Assembly: GCA_946481025.1 (NCBI GenBank)
Contig: CAMLNA010000088.1
Location: 1 to 18,619, forward strand
Direction of reading: 5' to 3'
Length of the DNA: 18,619 nucleotides
Source: an uncultured Rivibacter sp.
GTDB taxonomy: Bacteria > Pseudomonadota > Gammaproteobacteria > Burkholderiales > Burkholderiaceae
Position 1 is the first letter of the stretch. Each line of letters begins with the position of its first letter. Shown here piece by piece: positions 1-7,964 of this stretch. Made by a program: the position numbers and the translations under genes. The notes beneath the pieces were generated by a model, which was not told the origin of the DNA, ran no database searches, and saw only the letters and a program-made list of their open reading frames with translations.

Positions 1-394
1 GCTGGTGACCGGCGGCAAGAAGCTGGGCGACCGCTTCTACGAGCCCACGGTGCTGGCTGATGCGAATTCAGAAATGCTGTGTTCGCGGGAAGAGACCTTC
101 GGCCCGGTCGCGCCGGTGTTCAAATTCGCGACCGAGGCCGAAGCGGTGGCCTTGGCCAACGCCACCGAGTTCGGGCTCGCCAGCTACTTCTACAGCCGCG
201 ACATCGGCCGCATCTTCCGCGTGGGAGAAGCGCTCGAATACGGCATGGTGGGCATCAACACCGGCCTCATCTCGGTGGCCGAGGTGCCGTTCGGCGGCGT
301 CAAGCAGTCGGGCCTGGGCCGCGAAGGCTCCCATCAGGGCATGGAAGACTACGTCGAGACGAAGTACCTGTGCCTGGGTGACATCAACAAGTAG
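1..394 (+). CDS. gabD: Succinate-semialdehyde dehydrogenase, C-terminal part (5' end outside window)
   Basis: This is the last 130 or so residues of an aldehyde dehydrogenase superfamily protein, read in frame from base 2 to the TAG at 392-394. The visible part holds the superfamily motif [11 protein letters not shown], the stretch [11 protein letters not shown], the [15 protein letters not shown] block and a tail ending [12 protein letters not shown]. That tail and the GINTGLIS block are typical of NADP-type succinate-semialdehyde dehydrogenase (GabD), which oxidises succinate semialdehyde to succinate in the GABA shunt. The catalytic Glu and Cys lie upstream of the window, so substrate assignment rests on C-terminal similarity only. 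A related semialdehyde dehydrogenase is the main alternative. The lpxO-like gene starts 43 bases downstream on the same strand. Confidence 0.85.
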   Translation, partial: LVTGGKKLGDRFYEPTVLADANSEMLCSREETFGPVAPVFKFATEAEAVALANATEFGLASYFYSRDIGRIFRVGEALEYGMVGINTGLISVAEVPFGGVKQSGLGREGSHQGMEDYVETKYLCLGDINK

Positions 395-437
395 TGCGAT
401 GCGCGTCCGCAAGGGATGCACGAGGAATAGAGAACGT

Positions 438-1355
438 ATGGAAGCCTGGACCCTGGCACCGCGGCACTGGGTGCTGATCATCTTCATCGCCTCGGCGCTG
501 TACGTGCACCTGCGCGGCAAGGTGCGTTTCGGCCTGGTGCGCGCCCTCACCGACTTCACGGTGCTGCTCGCCCCCTTCAACGCGCTGATGTACCTGTTCT
601 CGCGCGCGCCGGCCACCGCGTACCTGGATCCGAAGCGGTTCAAGGAACTGGAGGTGCTGCAGCAGAACTGGCAGGTGATCCGCGAGGAGGCCCTGAAGCT
701 CAACGACGAGGGCCACATCAAGGCCGCGGCGACCTACAACGACATCGGCTTCAACTCGTTCTTCCGCACCGGCTGGAAGCGCTTCTACCTGAAGTGGTAC
801 GGCAACGACCTCGCCTCGGCACAAGCCCTGTGCCCGAAGACCGTGGAGCTGCTCGCCGGCATTCCGACGGTGAAGGCGGCGATGTTCGCGTCGCTGCCGC
901 CCGGCAGCCGGTTGGTGCGCCACCGCGACCCGTACGCCGGCTCGCTGCGCTACCACCTGGGGCTGGTGACGCCCAATTCGCCGGCCTGCTACATCGAGGT
1001 CGACGGCCAGCGCTACCACTGGAAGGACGGCGAGGCGGTGATGTTCGACGAGACCTACATCCACCACGCCGAGAACACCACCGACCACCAGCGGGTGATC
1101 CTGTTCTGCGACGTGGAGCGCCCGCTGTACCTGGCGCCCCTGCGCTGGTTCAACCGGCTGTTCGCCCGCGTGGTGATGACGGCCTCGGCCACGCAGAACG
1201 TCGAGGGCGAGCCGGTGGGCGCGCTCAACAAGTTCTTCTTCCACTTCTACAGGATCCGCGCTTCGGCGAAGGCGCTGAAGGCGAAGAACCGCACCGCCTA
1301 CTACGTGGGCAAGTGGGCGCTGATCCTGGGCGTGCTGTTCGCGATCTTCTATTGA
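438..1355 (+). CDS. lpxO: LpxO-type lipid A hydroxylase (aspartyl/asparaginyl beta-hydroxylase family)
   Basis: This 305-residue protein belongs to the Fe(II)/2-oxoglutarate-dependent aspartyl/asparaginyl beta-hydroxylase family. Its length and layout match LpxO, which adds a 2-hydroxyl group to the secondary acyl chain of lipid A at the inner membrane. A hydrophobic N-terminal segment (about residues 11-25) and a hydrophobic C-terminus (about 293-305) suggest membrane anchoring. The iron-binding HxD pair is H162/D164 in RHRDPYAG. The distal His lies in the YIHHAEN motif (H209/H210), and R219 in QRVILF is the expected 2-oxoglutarate-binding Arg. The ATG at 438 is chosen because GAGGAA lies 10 bases upstream and the family start fits there. 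The reading frame is open further upstream, but that part overlaps the dehydrogenase gene in another frame. The exact lipid substrate is inferred. Confidence 0.85.
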   Translation: MEAWTLAPRHWVLIIFIASALYVHLRGKVRFGLVRALTDFTVLLAPFNALMYLFSRAPATAYLDPKRFKELEVLQQNWQVIREEALKLNDEGHIKAAATYNDIGFNSFFRTGWKRFYLKWYGNDLASAQALCPKTVELLAGIPTVKAAMFASLPPGSRLVRHRDPYAGSLRYHLGLVTPNSPACYIEVDGQRYHWKDGEAVMFDETYIHHAENTTDHQRVILFCDVERPLYLAPLRWFNRLFARVVMTASATQNVEGEPVGALNKFFFHFYRIRASAKALKAKNRTAYYVGKWALILGVLFAIFY

Positions 1356-1374
1356 ACCTGCCCGGGCTGGTTCA
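1353..1374. terminator. 22-base near-perfect palindrome at the end of lpxO (possible bidirectional terminator)
   Basis: The lpxO stop codon is the start of a palindrome, TGAACC-T-GCCCGGGC-T-GGTTCA, whose only mismatch is one T-T pair. It lies between the convergent ends of lpxO and the gene on the - strand that stops at 1389. A hairpin here could end transcription from both sides, but there is no T-run after it, so factor-independent termination is uncertain. It may instead be a protein-binding site. Confidence 0.35.
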
Positions 1375-1388
1375 GGCCCTGGCTTCGA

Positions 1389-1703
1389 TCACTTCAACGC
1401 CCGCACGACCTTGCCTTCATAGGTGGCCCGGCAGGTGGCCGGATTGCGCGGGTCCCAGTCCGTGTTGCCCTCGTTCAGCAACGCGCCGATGACGAGCTCC
1501 ATGGCGAGTTCACGGTGCTCCAGCACGGCTTCGCGGCGTGCTTCGGCCGCCTCCCGCAGCGCGCTCAGGCCGCCAGCCCCCGGGGCCTTCGGCGCGGACG
1601 CGGGTACGGCCGCAGCAGCCAGCATCGACGCGACGCGAGACACGATCTGCTCGAGCTCATGGTGGAGCATGGCGCGCGGATCCGGAGCTTGATCGTCGTT
1701 CAT
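1389..1703 (-). CDS. Small protein of unknown function (104 aa)
   Basis: I do not recognise a family for this 104-residue protein. It begins MNDDQAPDPRAMLHHELEQI and is acidic at the N-terminus. An Ala/Pro-rich middle (about residues 29-46) is followed by a likely helix rich in Glu, Arg and Leu (about 47-73). The end contains the segment NTDWDPRNPATCRATYEGK, with a single Cys. There is no signal peptide or membrane segment. It starts three bases after the stop codon of the upstream 385-residue gene, so the two are very likely translated from one transcript and may work together. The ribosome site is weak (GGTGAG), which fits translational coupling. Codon bias and the tight spacing argue that it is real. 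Confidence 0.6.
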   Translation of the reverse strand: MNDDQAPDPRAMLHHELEQIVSRVASMLAAAAVPASAPKAPGAGGLSALREAAEARREAVLEHRELAMELVIGALLNEGNTDWDPRNPATCRATYEGKVVRALK

Positions 1704-1706
1704 GAC

Positions 1707-2864
1707 TCACCGGTAGTTGTTGTTGATCGCCGCCTGGTGCGCGGCTCGCTCGGCCGCCTGCTGCGCAGCTGCTTCCGTGGCAGAGGGCACAGCGGCGCTC
1801 GCAGCTGTGCCGGAAGAGGCGCTCCCAGGCCGAAGCAGCTGCGGCCTCGGCTCGGGAACGTGGTCATGCGGCATGGGCCTGTCGTAGTCGAAGTGGTTGT
1901 CGCGCTCCCACTTGTCGAGGGCACGCGCGAAATCCTGCGGATTCGTGTAGACCTTGCCCTGTGGAGCGGTCGCCGTGCTGGTCGCTGCTTCAGGCGTGGC
2001 CACCTTCGACGCGGAGTCCTTCCCGTCGGCAACCACGGGCTTGACCTGGGCCCGCAAGTCGGCCAGCCCTGACATGAGCCCCACGAGTTCCGATTGGGAT
2101 TCGCTCAGGGGCTGCTTGCGGTTCAGCAGCGCCGAGACTGCATCCCCAGCCGGCGCGGCAGGCGGGACTGGCATGGGTGACGCAGGCGTGGACGTCTTGG
2201 CCTTGTCGAACCCGTTGTCCTGGACCCACTTGTCGAAGGCCGCGCTGAATCCGGGATCCTGCTCCAGGCGCGACAGGGGCGCCTGCGGCGCAGGTTCCGC
2301 CGCCTTGGCAGCCGCGGCCGGGCCGGGGGCCGGTGCTGCGGCGGCCGCCTTGGGACTCTCGAACTTGTTGTCCGCGACCCACTTGTCGAAGGCCGCACCG
2401 AAGCCGGGATCCTGCGCAATGGTTCGCGGCGGCGCCTGGCGTGCGGGCTCGAGGGCGAGCGGCGCAGGCATCGAAGCCGCGGGGCGCTCGATCGGCGGCA
2501 GCTTCGCCCGCACGGGCGACAGCGCCGGATCGGCCGGCTTTGCAGCGCCGCCGGACGCACCGCTGCCCGCGGCAGGAGCGGCATGGGCACCGAACGTTGC
2601 GGCGGCCACCGAAGACGCCAGGCTCGTGACCGCCGACTTGACGTAGCCGACCGCCTCCTGCACGACCGCATCCGTGAGCCCGCGCAGCCTGGCACTGAGG
2701 ATCTCGGCGGCATGGCCCGCCATCTTGCCCAGCAGGTTGAGCCCGGCGCTCCCCGTGGGGTGACGAGCCCGGGTACTTGCCTGCGGGCCACTGCTCGTCG
2801 CGCCCGGTTTGATCGCTTCTGCACCCGTCAATTGACGCAGGTCGACGCGGCCTGAAATCTTCAC
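1707..2864 (-). CDS. Unknown protein with three DKW-x-x-DN-x-F modules (385 aa)
   Basis: No known family is recognised. The chosen start is a GTG at 2864 (protein VKISGRVDLRQ...), because AAAGGAGAG sits four bases upstream; the frame stays open further but without a comparable site. The order is: a polar Ser/Thr/Gly N-terminus (1-35), a hydrophobic to amphipathic helical stretch (about 40-95), then low-complexity Ala/Pro linkers joining three short modules. The modules lie at about residues 152-168, 203-219 and 309-325, with shared pattern D-P-x-F-x-x-A-F-D-K-W-V-x-D-N-x-F (the third begins PQDFARALDKW). The C-terminus is Ala-rich and ends INNNYR. There is no signal peptide and no catalytic motif. 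It heads a two-gene unit with the 104-residue protein. Secretion substrate, scaffold or surface-interaction protein are all possible; none can be shown from sequence. Confidence 0.65.
   Translation of the reverse strand: MKISGRVDLRQLTGAEAIKPGATSSGPQASTRARHPTGSAGLNLLGKMAGHAAEILSARLRGLTDAVVQEAVGYVKSAVTSLASSVAAATFGAHAAPAAGSGASGGAAKPADPALSPVRAKLPPIERPAASMPAPLALEPARQAPPRTIAQDPGFGAAFDKWVADNKFESPKAAAAAPAPGPAAAAKAAEPAPQAPLSRLEQDPGFSAAFDKWVQDNGFDKAKTSTPASPMPVPPAAPAGDAVSALLNRKQPLSESQSELVGLMSGLADLRAQVKPVVADGKDSASKVATPEAATSTATAPQGKVYTNPQDFARALDKWERDNHFDYDRPMPHDHVPEPRPQLLRPGSASSGTAASAAVPSATEAAAQQAAERAAHQAAINNNYR
1890..2414 (-). repeat. Three diverged direct repeats encoding the DKW/DN modules
   Basis: The three modules are also visible as DNA repeats: about 2361-2414, 2208-2262 and 1890-1937 on the - strand. 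The first two share long identical runs, such as the complement of CCCACTTGTCGAAGGCCGC, and both end in the complement of GGATCCTGC. The third is more diverged. This shows the modules arose by duplication inside the gene, with the two N-terminal copies the more recent. Confidence 0.75.
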
Positions 2865-2991
2865 TGGCTCTCCTTTGCCTTGGAGCCTCCGATCCGACAA
2901 CGCTCCGGGCCCCAATGACATGCATGCTGCAGGCAGAGCCCTCCGCCGCCGGGCCGCGACGCGAACCAATGCACGGCCAAGCGATGTGCGT

Positions 2992-4572
2992 CTACAGCAT
3001 CTCTTCAGGGGCGATCGGCGTCAGCAGCCACAACAGCAGCCGCAGGCCGACACCCGCCTGCGGGTCTCGCTCGAACGTGACCGGTCCCTTGGCCGGGTCA
3101 TGCTCGTCGATCCACTGCAGCCGGCCTTCGCCGCCGCTGCCGCCGTTGCCGCCGAGCACCACGCGGTAGCTGCTGCGCTGGCTCACGTCGTCATACAGCT
3201 TCACCATCTGCTCGGCCAGCGGCACGCTGCGCAGCACCAGGCCGATCTCGCTGTTGAGGTTGGCCGAGCGCGGGTCCATGTTCATCGACCCCACCAGCGC
3301 CACGCTGCGGTCGATCACCAGCGCCTTCGCGTGCAGGCTCGCCTGCGACGAGCCGAACGAACCGACCTTGCTGCGCAGCGTGCCCAGCTGCGGCCGCAGC
3401 TCGAAGAGCTCCACCCCCAGCTTCAGCAGTTCGGGCCGGTAGCGCGCATAGCCGATGTGCACGGCAGGCGCATCGGTGGCCGCCAGCGAATTCGTCAGGA
3501 CGCGAAGCTTCACGCCGCGGCGCTTGAGCTCGCGTGCCAGCGCCATGCCCTGCTCGCCCGGAACGAAGTACGGCGAGATGATGATCACCTCGCGCCGCGC
3601 CGAGCGCAGCAGTTCCTCGATGTCGTCCGACACCGTTTCGGCGCTGGTGGGCTGGCCTTCGCTGGTGATCTTCGAAGGCTTGTCGGCCAGCAGCGTGGCC
3701 GGCGCCCACACCAGCTTGAGTTCGTTGCGCAGCAGCTCCTGCGTCAGCGTGCCGACCGGCGGCGGCGGGCTCGCCGCGGTGGCCGCGATCGCCTCGCCCG
3801 GGTGCACCGGATCGGGCCCAGCGCAGTTCGGCTGGCGCTTGACCAGGCTGCCGATCGGGTAGGCCAGATCGTTGTTCCAGAAGCTGTCGAAGGAAGCCGA
3901 CAGCTTGCGAACCACCGGCCCGGCCACCAGCAGGTCCAGGTCGAGGAAGTTGCTTTCCTTGCTCTGCACGAAGTACGCGTCGCCCAGGTTGCGGCCGCCG
4001 GTGACGGCCAGCGCGTTGTCGGCCACGAGCATCTTGTTGTGCATGCGTGCGCTGATGCGGGCGGCGTCGGTGGCGGAGGCGACGACACGGCTGATCGTGG
4101 AGAACCTCCCCATCGGGAACGGGTTGTACAGCCGCACCTCGATGTTGGCGTGGCGCTCCAGGCACAGCAGCAGGTCTTCCTCGCCCGAGGTGTTGAGGTC
4201 ATCCACCAGCACCCGCACGCGCACGCCGCGCTCGGCCGCGGCGAACACGCGCCGCAGCAGCACGCGCGAAGACTCTTCGTTCCGCACGATGTAGTACTGC
4301 AGGTCCAGCGAACGCTGCGCCCGGTCGATCAGCACCGCCAGCGCGCCGAAGGCGTCTTCGCCGGCCAGCAGCATGCGAAAGCCCGACACCGACGGGCCGG
4401 GCGCCGCGGCGGCCACCTGCCGGCCCAGCGGCGTGGCCTGCGGCTCGGAAAAGGCCCGCACCGGCGGCTTGTCCACCGGCGGCGGCAGGCTCGCACAACC
4501 GGCCGAGGCCATCACGCCCAGCGGAGCCAGCACCACCCGCGCAAACCACCACGCGAACTGGTTCGAGTCCAT
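2992..4572 (-). CDS. Phospholipase D family lipoprotein, cardiolipin synthase C-like
   Basis: A 526-residue protein with two complete HKD (HxKx4D) motifs, the hallmark of the phospholipase D/cardiolipin synthase superfamily. The first is H178/K180/D185 (MHNKMLVAD, followed by GGRNLGD) and the second H414/K416/D421 (LHAKALVID, followed by GSMNMDPRS). The N-terminus is a hydrophobic segment ending in ASAGC, which suggests a lipoprotein anchored through Cys26, although the Ser at -3 is not the usual lipobox Leu. Length and motif spacing fit ClsC-type enzymes, which make cardiolipin from phosphatidylglycerol plus a second phospholipid. A broader phosphodiesterase or transphosphatidylase role remains possible. 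It is followed on the same strand, 127 bases away, by the DKW-module gene. A Gly-rich run (NGGSGGEG) near the C-terminus looks like a loop. Confidence 0.85.
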   Translation of the reverse strand: MDSNQFAWWFARVVLAPLGVMASAGCASLPPPVDKPPVRAFSEPQATPLGRQVAAAAPGPSVSGFRMLLAGEDAFGALAVLIDRAQRSLDLQYYIVRNEESSRVLLRRVFAAAERGVRVRVLVDDLNTSGEEDLLLCLERHANIEVRLYNPFPMGRFSTISRVVASATDAARISARMHNKMLVADNALAVTGGRNLGDAYFVQSKESNFLDLDLLVAGPVVRKLSASFDSFWNNDLAYPIGSLVKRQPNCAGPDPVHPGEAIAATAASPPPPVGTLTQELLRNELKLVWAPATLLADKPSKITSEGQPTSAETVSDDIEELLRSARREVIIISPYFVPGEQGMALARELKRRGVKLRVLTNSLAATDAPAVHIGYARYRPELLKLGVELFELRPQLGTLRSKVGSFGSSQASLHAKALVIDRSVALVGSMNMDPRSANLNSEIGLVLRSVPLAEQMVKLYDDVSQRSSYRVVLGGNGGSGGEGRLQWIDEHDPAKGPVTFERDPQAGVGLRLLLWLLTPIAPEEML

Positions 4573-4659
4573 GCAGGCAATCTAGCCGCCTGCCCGAGAC
4601 GCCGGCTGTAGGCCAATGGGAAGAGGCGCTGTGCGACGGCGCCTGCACCGCCCGCAGCC

Positions 4660-5796
4660 CTACGCCAGCAAGTCGAAGCCCAGGGTTCCCAGCACGGCGC
4701 CGTTCACCAGCACCTGCGCTTCATGCCGGCCCGGATAGAGCCTGCGCGTGGTACGCGGCACGAAGTCGCGCTTGAACTCGATGTGCTGCGGCTGGCCCGG
4801 CAGCAGCTGCAGGTGAACGCCCTTGAAGACCTTGCAGCGATCGGCACCGCCGCGCGCGCCGGCATAGCGGATCGCGTAGTCCACGCAGGCCAGCACCGGC
4901 TGCGGTGCCTGGGAGCGCAGCTCGAACGACAGCATGAGCGTCTCGCCGATGCGCACGCGTTTGCTGCTGCACTTCAACTTCGCCAGCGTGACGCTCGCCC
5001 CGACGTGGTAGCCCAGCATTCCCAAGGCACGGGCATCGCCGCTTTTCACCAGCGTGCGCAGCGCATGACGCACCGTCTGCTGCCCGGACTCGCCCGCCTG
5101 GGCGGCCCAGCGCTGCGCGTGCTCGAGCGCGAGGTCCACGTCGAGCCGGCTCACGTCGTTCAGGTGGTTGGCCGCGGAGCGCCGCACCACCTCCGACGCG
5201 TCGGCCGCCAGCGGGCCGATGAGCCCCAGGCAGCGCTGCGGCTGCCGCTTCAGTGCGGCCACGTGCCTCCCCCAGGGCAGCAGCGGCCGCGTGCCTTCCG
5301 AAGCCAGCCGCCTCACCCGCCAGTCTTCGTCGTGCACCCAGCGCTGCACCTGGGCGAGGGTGTCCTCGAGGTGCTGCTCCAGGAACGGCCGGATCGCGAA
5401 TTCGGCGGTGAAGTGGCGAGTGAGCCGCTGCAGCGCCGGCAAAGCCACGTCGGGCTGCGCGACGCCGGCCAGCGCGACGAACTCGAGGAAAGGCGCCCGG
5501 GCGAACGCGGCGATGCCCTCGCCTTCCGGACTGCGGACCGGAGCCGGCCCCAGCGCCTTCTCGACGACGGCCAGCGCCCCCGCGAAGTCCTGCGGCAAGG
5601 CCTGCTGCAAGCCCTCGGCCACGCGGCGCACGCGGGCCATCAGGCTGAGCTCCTCGAAACCTGCCATGCACCCCGCGGTAAAAGCCGCGACGTCGAAGCG
5701 CGGCGCAGCCGCCCTCACCTGCCGCGCGATGGCCTCGACCGTGGCCTGCGAGAAGCCGTCCTTCAGCGCGTAGCTGCCTTCCGCGGCGGTGGCCAT
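4660..5796 (-). CDS. alkC: AlkC-type DNA alkylation repair glycosylase with C-terminal Ig-like domain
   Basis: This 378-residue protein is built of HEAT-like helical repeats (about residues 1-262) followed by a beta-rich domain (about 268-378). The repeat part carries WVHDEDWRVRRLASEGTRP-LLPWG (154-176), a signature of the AlkC branch of the DNA alkylation repair (AlkD/AlkC) family. These enzymes excise alkylated bases such as 3-methyladenine without base flipping. The C-terminal region (CSSKRVRIGETLMLSFELRS... to the end) has the alternating pattern expected of the Ig-like domain known from AlkC. The start is the ATG five bases after the stop of the DUF2164 gene, so the two are coupled. No damage-response operator was recognised upstream. 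Function is inferred from family; the branch assignment is from motif memory, not a search. Confidence 0.8.
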   Translation of the reverse strand: MATAAEGSYALKDGFSQATVEAIARQVRAAAPRFDVAAFTAGCMAGFEELSLMARVRRVAEGLQQALPQDFAGALAVVEKALGPAPVRSPEGEGIAAFARAPFLEFVALAGVAQPDVALPALQRLTRHFTAEFAIRPFLEQHLEDTLAQVQRWVHDEDWRVRRLASEGTRPLLPWGRHVAALKRQPQRCLGLIGPLAADASEVVRRSAANHLNDVSRLDVDLALEHAQRWAAQAGESGQQTVRHALRTLVKSGDARALGMLGYHVGASVTLAKLKCSSKRVRIGETLMLSFELRSQAPQPVLACVDYAIRYAGARGGADRCKVFKGVHLQLLPGQPQHIEFKRDFVPRTTRRLYPGRHEAQVLVNGAVLGTLGFDLLA

Positions 5797-5801
5797 GCGA
5801 C

Positions 5802-6080
5802 TCAGCGCGCCTTCTTCGAGCCCTGGCGCTCGAACTTGCGCCAGTACTGGAACTCGTCTTCATGCACTTCGAGGTCCAGTTCGGACACCCGCGCCTGCAA
5901 CCGCTCCTGCACGTCGGCCACGGCGCGGTTGTAGACGAGCGGGCCGATCTCCTCGAGGAAGAAGCCCAGCAGGGCACCGGCGGCGACGTTGCCGATCGGC
6001 TCGTCCATGTTCTCGCGGAAGTAGCGCTCGATGGACGCGATGGCCTCGGTGCGGGCCTCCTTGGGGATCTCGATGGTCAT
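5802..6080 (-). CDS. DUF2164 family protein (92 aa)
   Basis: A 92-residue acidic, mostly helical protein. It shows the pattern of DUF2164: an N-terminal I-x-I-x-KEAR, then SIERYFRENMDEPIGNVAAG, LLGFFLEEIGPLVYNRAV and a charged C-terminus with LQARVSELDLEVHEDEF. The biochemical role of the family is unknown. The start at 6080 (MTIEIPKEAR) is preferred over an upstream ATG at 6134, because family members begin at this point and the extra 18 residues look unrelated. It ends five bases before the AlkC-type gene, which suggests one transcript and perhaps a link to DNA repair, though no function is known to support that. Confidence 0.8.
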   Translation of the reverse strand: MTIEIPKEARTEAIASIERYFRENMDEPIGNVAAGALLGFFLEEIGPLVYNRAVADVQERLQARVSELDLEVHEDEFQYWRKFERQGSKKAR

Positions 6081-6147
6081 GGCGGGCAGGCGCGCGAAAA
6101 ACGAAGCGGCAACGATACCGCAGCACCTGCCCATTCGCGCACCTGCC

Positions 6148-7785
6148 TCAGCGCTCCTGCGGCGGATCGCGGTGGCCCTTCATCGGCCCGACCTTCTGTG
6201 CCGCCTGTTCACCCTTGAAGAACCCGCGACCGAGTTCGCCGTTGATGAAGAAGGTGCTCATCGAGAACATCAGCGTCGAATAGGCCACCGCGTCCGAGTT
6301 CACGTCGAGCGCATAGGTCTTCACGTTGTCGTAGGTGTCGCACGCCTGGTGGTAGCACGGGTCGTAGGCCAGGCCCGCGGTGCCGCCCCACCGGGTGGCT
6401 TCCTCGGCCGTCTTCACGCCTTCGGCGCCGGTGAACAGCCCCCCGGACGGGATGCCCACCGCGATGAAAGGCCCGTAGTCCGAACGGCCCGAGAAGTCGG
6501 TGCCCTTGTACGGGATGTGCCGGACCATGTAGTAGAGCTCGAAGGCCTTCTCGATGTTGGCCGAGCCTTCCGGTCCCGGGCCGGCCCCCACCTGGTCGGA
6601 GTCGTCGCCGTCATAGATGAAGAACACGTGGTTGGGCGAGCCGATCATGTCGAAGTTGAGGTACAGCGCGATGCTCGATCGCTCGTCGGGCAGCAGGTTG
6701 TTCACGTAGTAGGTCGAGCCGACGAGGCTGGATTCCTCGGCGCCCCACAGCGCGAAGCGCACCTTGTTGCGCGGCTTCACCTTGCCCATCTGCACCGCCG
6801 TCTCGAGGATGGCGGCCACGCCGGAGCCGTTGTCGTTGATGCCCGGGCCTTCGTCCACCGAGTCGAGGTGGGCACCGACCATCACCACGTTGTCGGCACG
6901 GCCCTCGCGGGATTCGGCCAGCACGTTGGCCGTGGTGGCGATGCCGCGGAAGGTGTCGGTCTTCAGGCGCAGGCGCAGGCCGGCGGTGGCGGCGAGCTGC
7001 TCACCGAGCGCCTGCGTGACCGAGGTGACCGGCACGTCCAGCGTGAAGTCGGCCCCGAGGGTGCCGTTCACGTTGCCGGTGGTGTTGTTGTAGATCACCA
7101 CGCCCACCGCCCCGGCATTCACCGCGTTGGTCGTCTTGGCGGCGAAGGTGCAGCCGCCGCGGCTCACCAGCGCAATGTTGCCTGCGGGAAACCCGGCGAA
7201 GTCGCTGGCCTCGCAGCCGGGCGTGGCGTCGGTGGCGGGCCCCGGCAGGGCCGTCACGGCGGCCGTCACGTCACCGCTGCCCGAGTAGCCGAGGATGGTG
7301 TTGACCAGCGGCCCTGCCGGCGCGGGCGACACCCGCTCCAGCACGCTGGGCGACAGGGACACGAAGGTCTGGAACTGGAACTCCTGCCGCGTGACGAGGT
7401 AGCCCGCGTCGCGCAGCACCCGCTCGGCATAGGCCACCGACTGGTCGTAGCCCGGCGTGCCCGAGGCCCGGGTGCCGCCGTTGGCGTCGGCGATGGCCTG
7501 CAGGGCCGCCTGGTGCCGGCGCACGCCGTCGAGCGTCACGCACTCGAGCAGCTTCTTGAAGTTGTTGTTGACGCGGTGCTTGCAGGCGGCGGCCGACGCC
7601 GTCGACTCGGCAGCCGCCTTGGTGAGCGGCTCGAGCTTGTCTTCGCCCTGCGCCGCCGCTTCCGGCACCGCACTGTCGCTGCTGCCGCCGCCGCAGGACG
7701 CCAGCAGCAAGGCGGCGCCCGCGATCGTTGAAAGGCCCAGCCCCATGCGCAGCCTGCGCATGCGGTCTCGAAGCATGGTGTCCAT
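6148..7785 (-). CDS. Secreted M28 zinc aminopeptidase lipoprotein with PA domain
   Basis: A 545-residue peptidase of family M28. The start at 7785 is chosen because GGAGGA lies four bases upstream. The N-terminus is a signal sequence ending in the lipobox LASC with Cys31, followed by GGGSS, so it is probably lipid-anchored. A PA (protease-associated) domain is inserted at about 165-275 (GNIALVSRGGCTFAAK, AGAVGVVIYNN). The two-zinc site is complete: H306 (GAHLDSV), D318 (INDNGSG), E350/E351 (AEES; catalytic base and ligand), D379 (NFDMIG) and H479 (CYHQACD). The family removes N-terminal amino acids from peptides outside the cytoplasm. Cys pairs in the PA region and beside H479 probably form disulfides. 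The gene stands alone, with its own likely promoter in the divergent region shared with tRNA-Gly. Confidence 0.88.
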   Translation of the reverse strand: MDTMLRDRMRRLRMGLGLSTIAGAALLLASCGGGSSDSAVPEAAAQGEDKLEPLTKAAAESTASAAACKHRVNNNFKKLLECVTLDGVRRHQAALQAIADANGGTRASGTPGYDQSVAYAERVLRDAGYLVTRQEFQFQTFVSLSPSVLERVSPAPAGPLVNTILGYSGSGDVTAAVTALPGPATDATPGCEASDFAGFPAGNIALVSRGGCTFAAKTTNAVNAGAVGVVIYNNTTGNVNGTLGADFTLDVPVTSVTQALGEQLAATAGLRLRLKTDTFRGIATTANVLAESREGRADNVVMVGAHLDSVDEGPGINDNGSGVAAILETAVQMGKVKPRNKVRFALWGAEESSLVGSTYYVNNLLPDERSSIALYLNFDMIGSPNHVFFIYDGDDSDQVGAGPGPEGSANIEKAFELYYMVRHIPYKGTDFSGRSDYGPFIAVGIPSGGLFTGAEGVKTAEEATRWGGTAGLAYDPCYHQACDTYDNVKTYALDVNSDAVAYSTLMFSMSTFFINGELGRGFFKGEQAAQKVGPMKGHRDPPQER

Positions 7786-7878
7786 GCCGTCCTCCGGATA
7801 TGCCGAAACGCCCCTCCCGTTGCGTCTTGACGAGACCGCGGCAGCAACATCCTCCACAGCCAGGCGAAGAACCTGTGA

Positions 7879-7906
7879 AGTGTAGGCAGCGCTGTTGCGT
7901 TCTCAA
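7879..7906 (-). promoter_or_regulatory. Predicted sigma-70 promoter of the M28 peptidase gene
   Basis: On the - strand, TTGAGA (7901-7906) and TACACT (7879-7884) are separated by 16 bases. The -35 matches 5 of 6 consensus bases and the -10 matches 4 of 6. Predicted transcription starts near 7872, giving a leader of almost 90 bases before the ATG at 7785. Assigned by eye. Confidence 0.45.
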
Positions 7907-7922
7907 ACCGCTGATACGTCTG

Positions 7923-7953
7923 TTGCGAGACGGCCGGCGTGATCGCGTAAACT
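7923..7953 (+). promoter_or_regulatory. Predicted promoter of tRNA-Gly
   Basis: TTGCGA (7923-7928) and TAAACT (7948-7953) lie upstream of the tRNA with a somewhat long spacer of 19 bases (18 if the -10 is read one base earlier). The -10 is followed by a GC-rich discriminator (CGCGGCC), typical of stable-RNA promoters under stringent control. The mature tRNA begins 12 bases after the -10. Confidence 0.45.
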
Positions 7954-7964
7954 CGCGGCCTGCT

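Noticed and set aside
60..437. Upstream extension of the lpxO frame into the dehydrogenase gene
   Set aside because: Arg/Ser-rich shadow of gabD; the hydrophobic start at 438 matches LpxO.
2875..4611. Long open frame on + (578 codons) opposite the phospholipase D gene
   Set aside because: It is a shadow of the - strand gene: His/Arg/Gln-rich translation, no domain, and the opposite strand has two intact HKD motifs.
6031..7731. Open frame on + (566 codons) opposite the M28 peptidase
   Set aside because: Same antisense artefact; the - strand carries complete zinc ligands and a lipobox.
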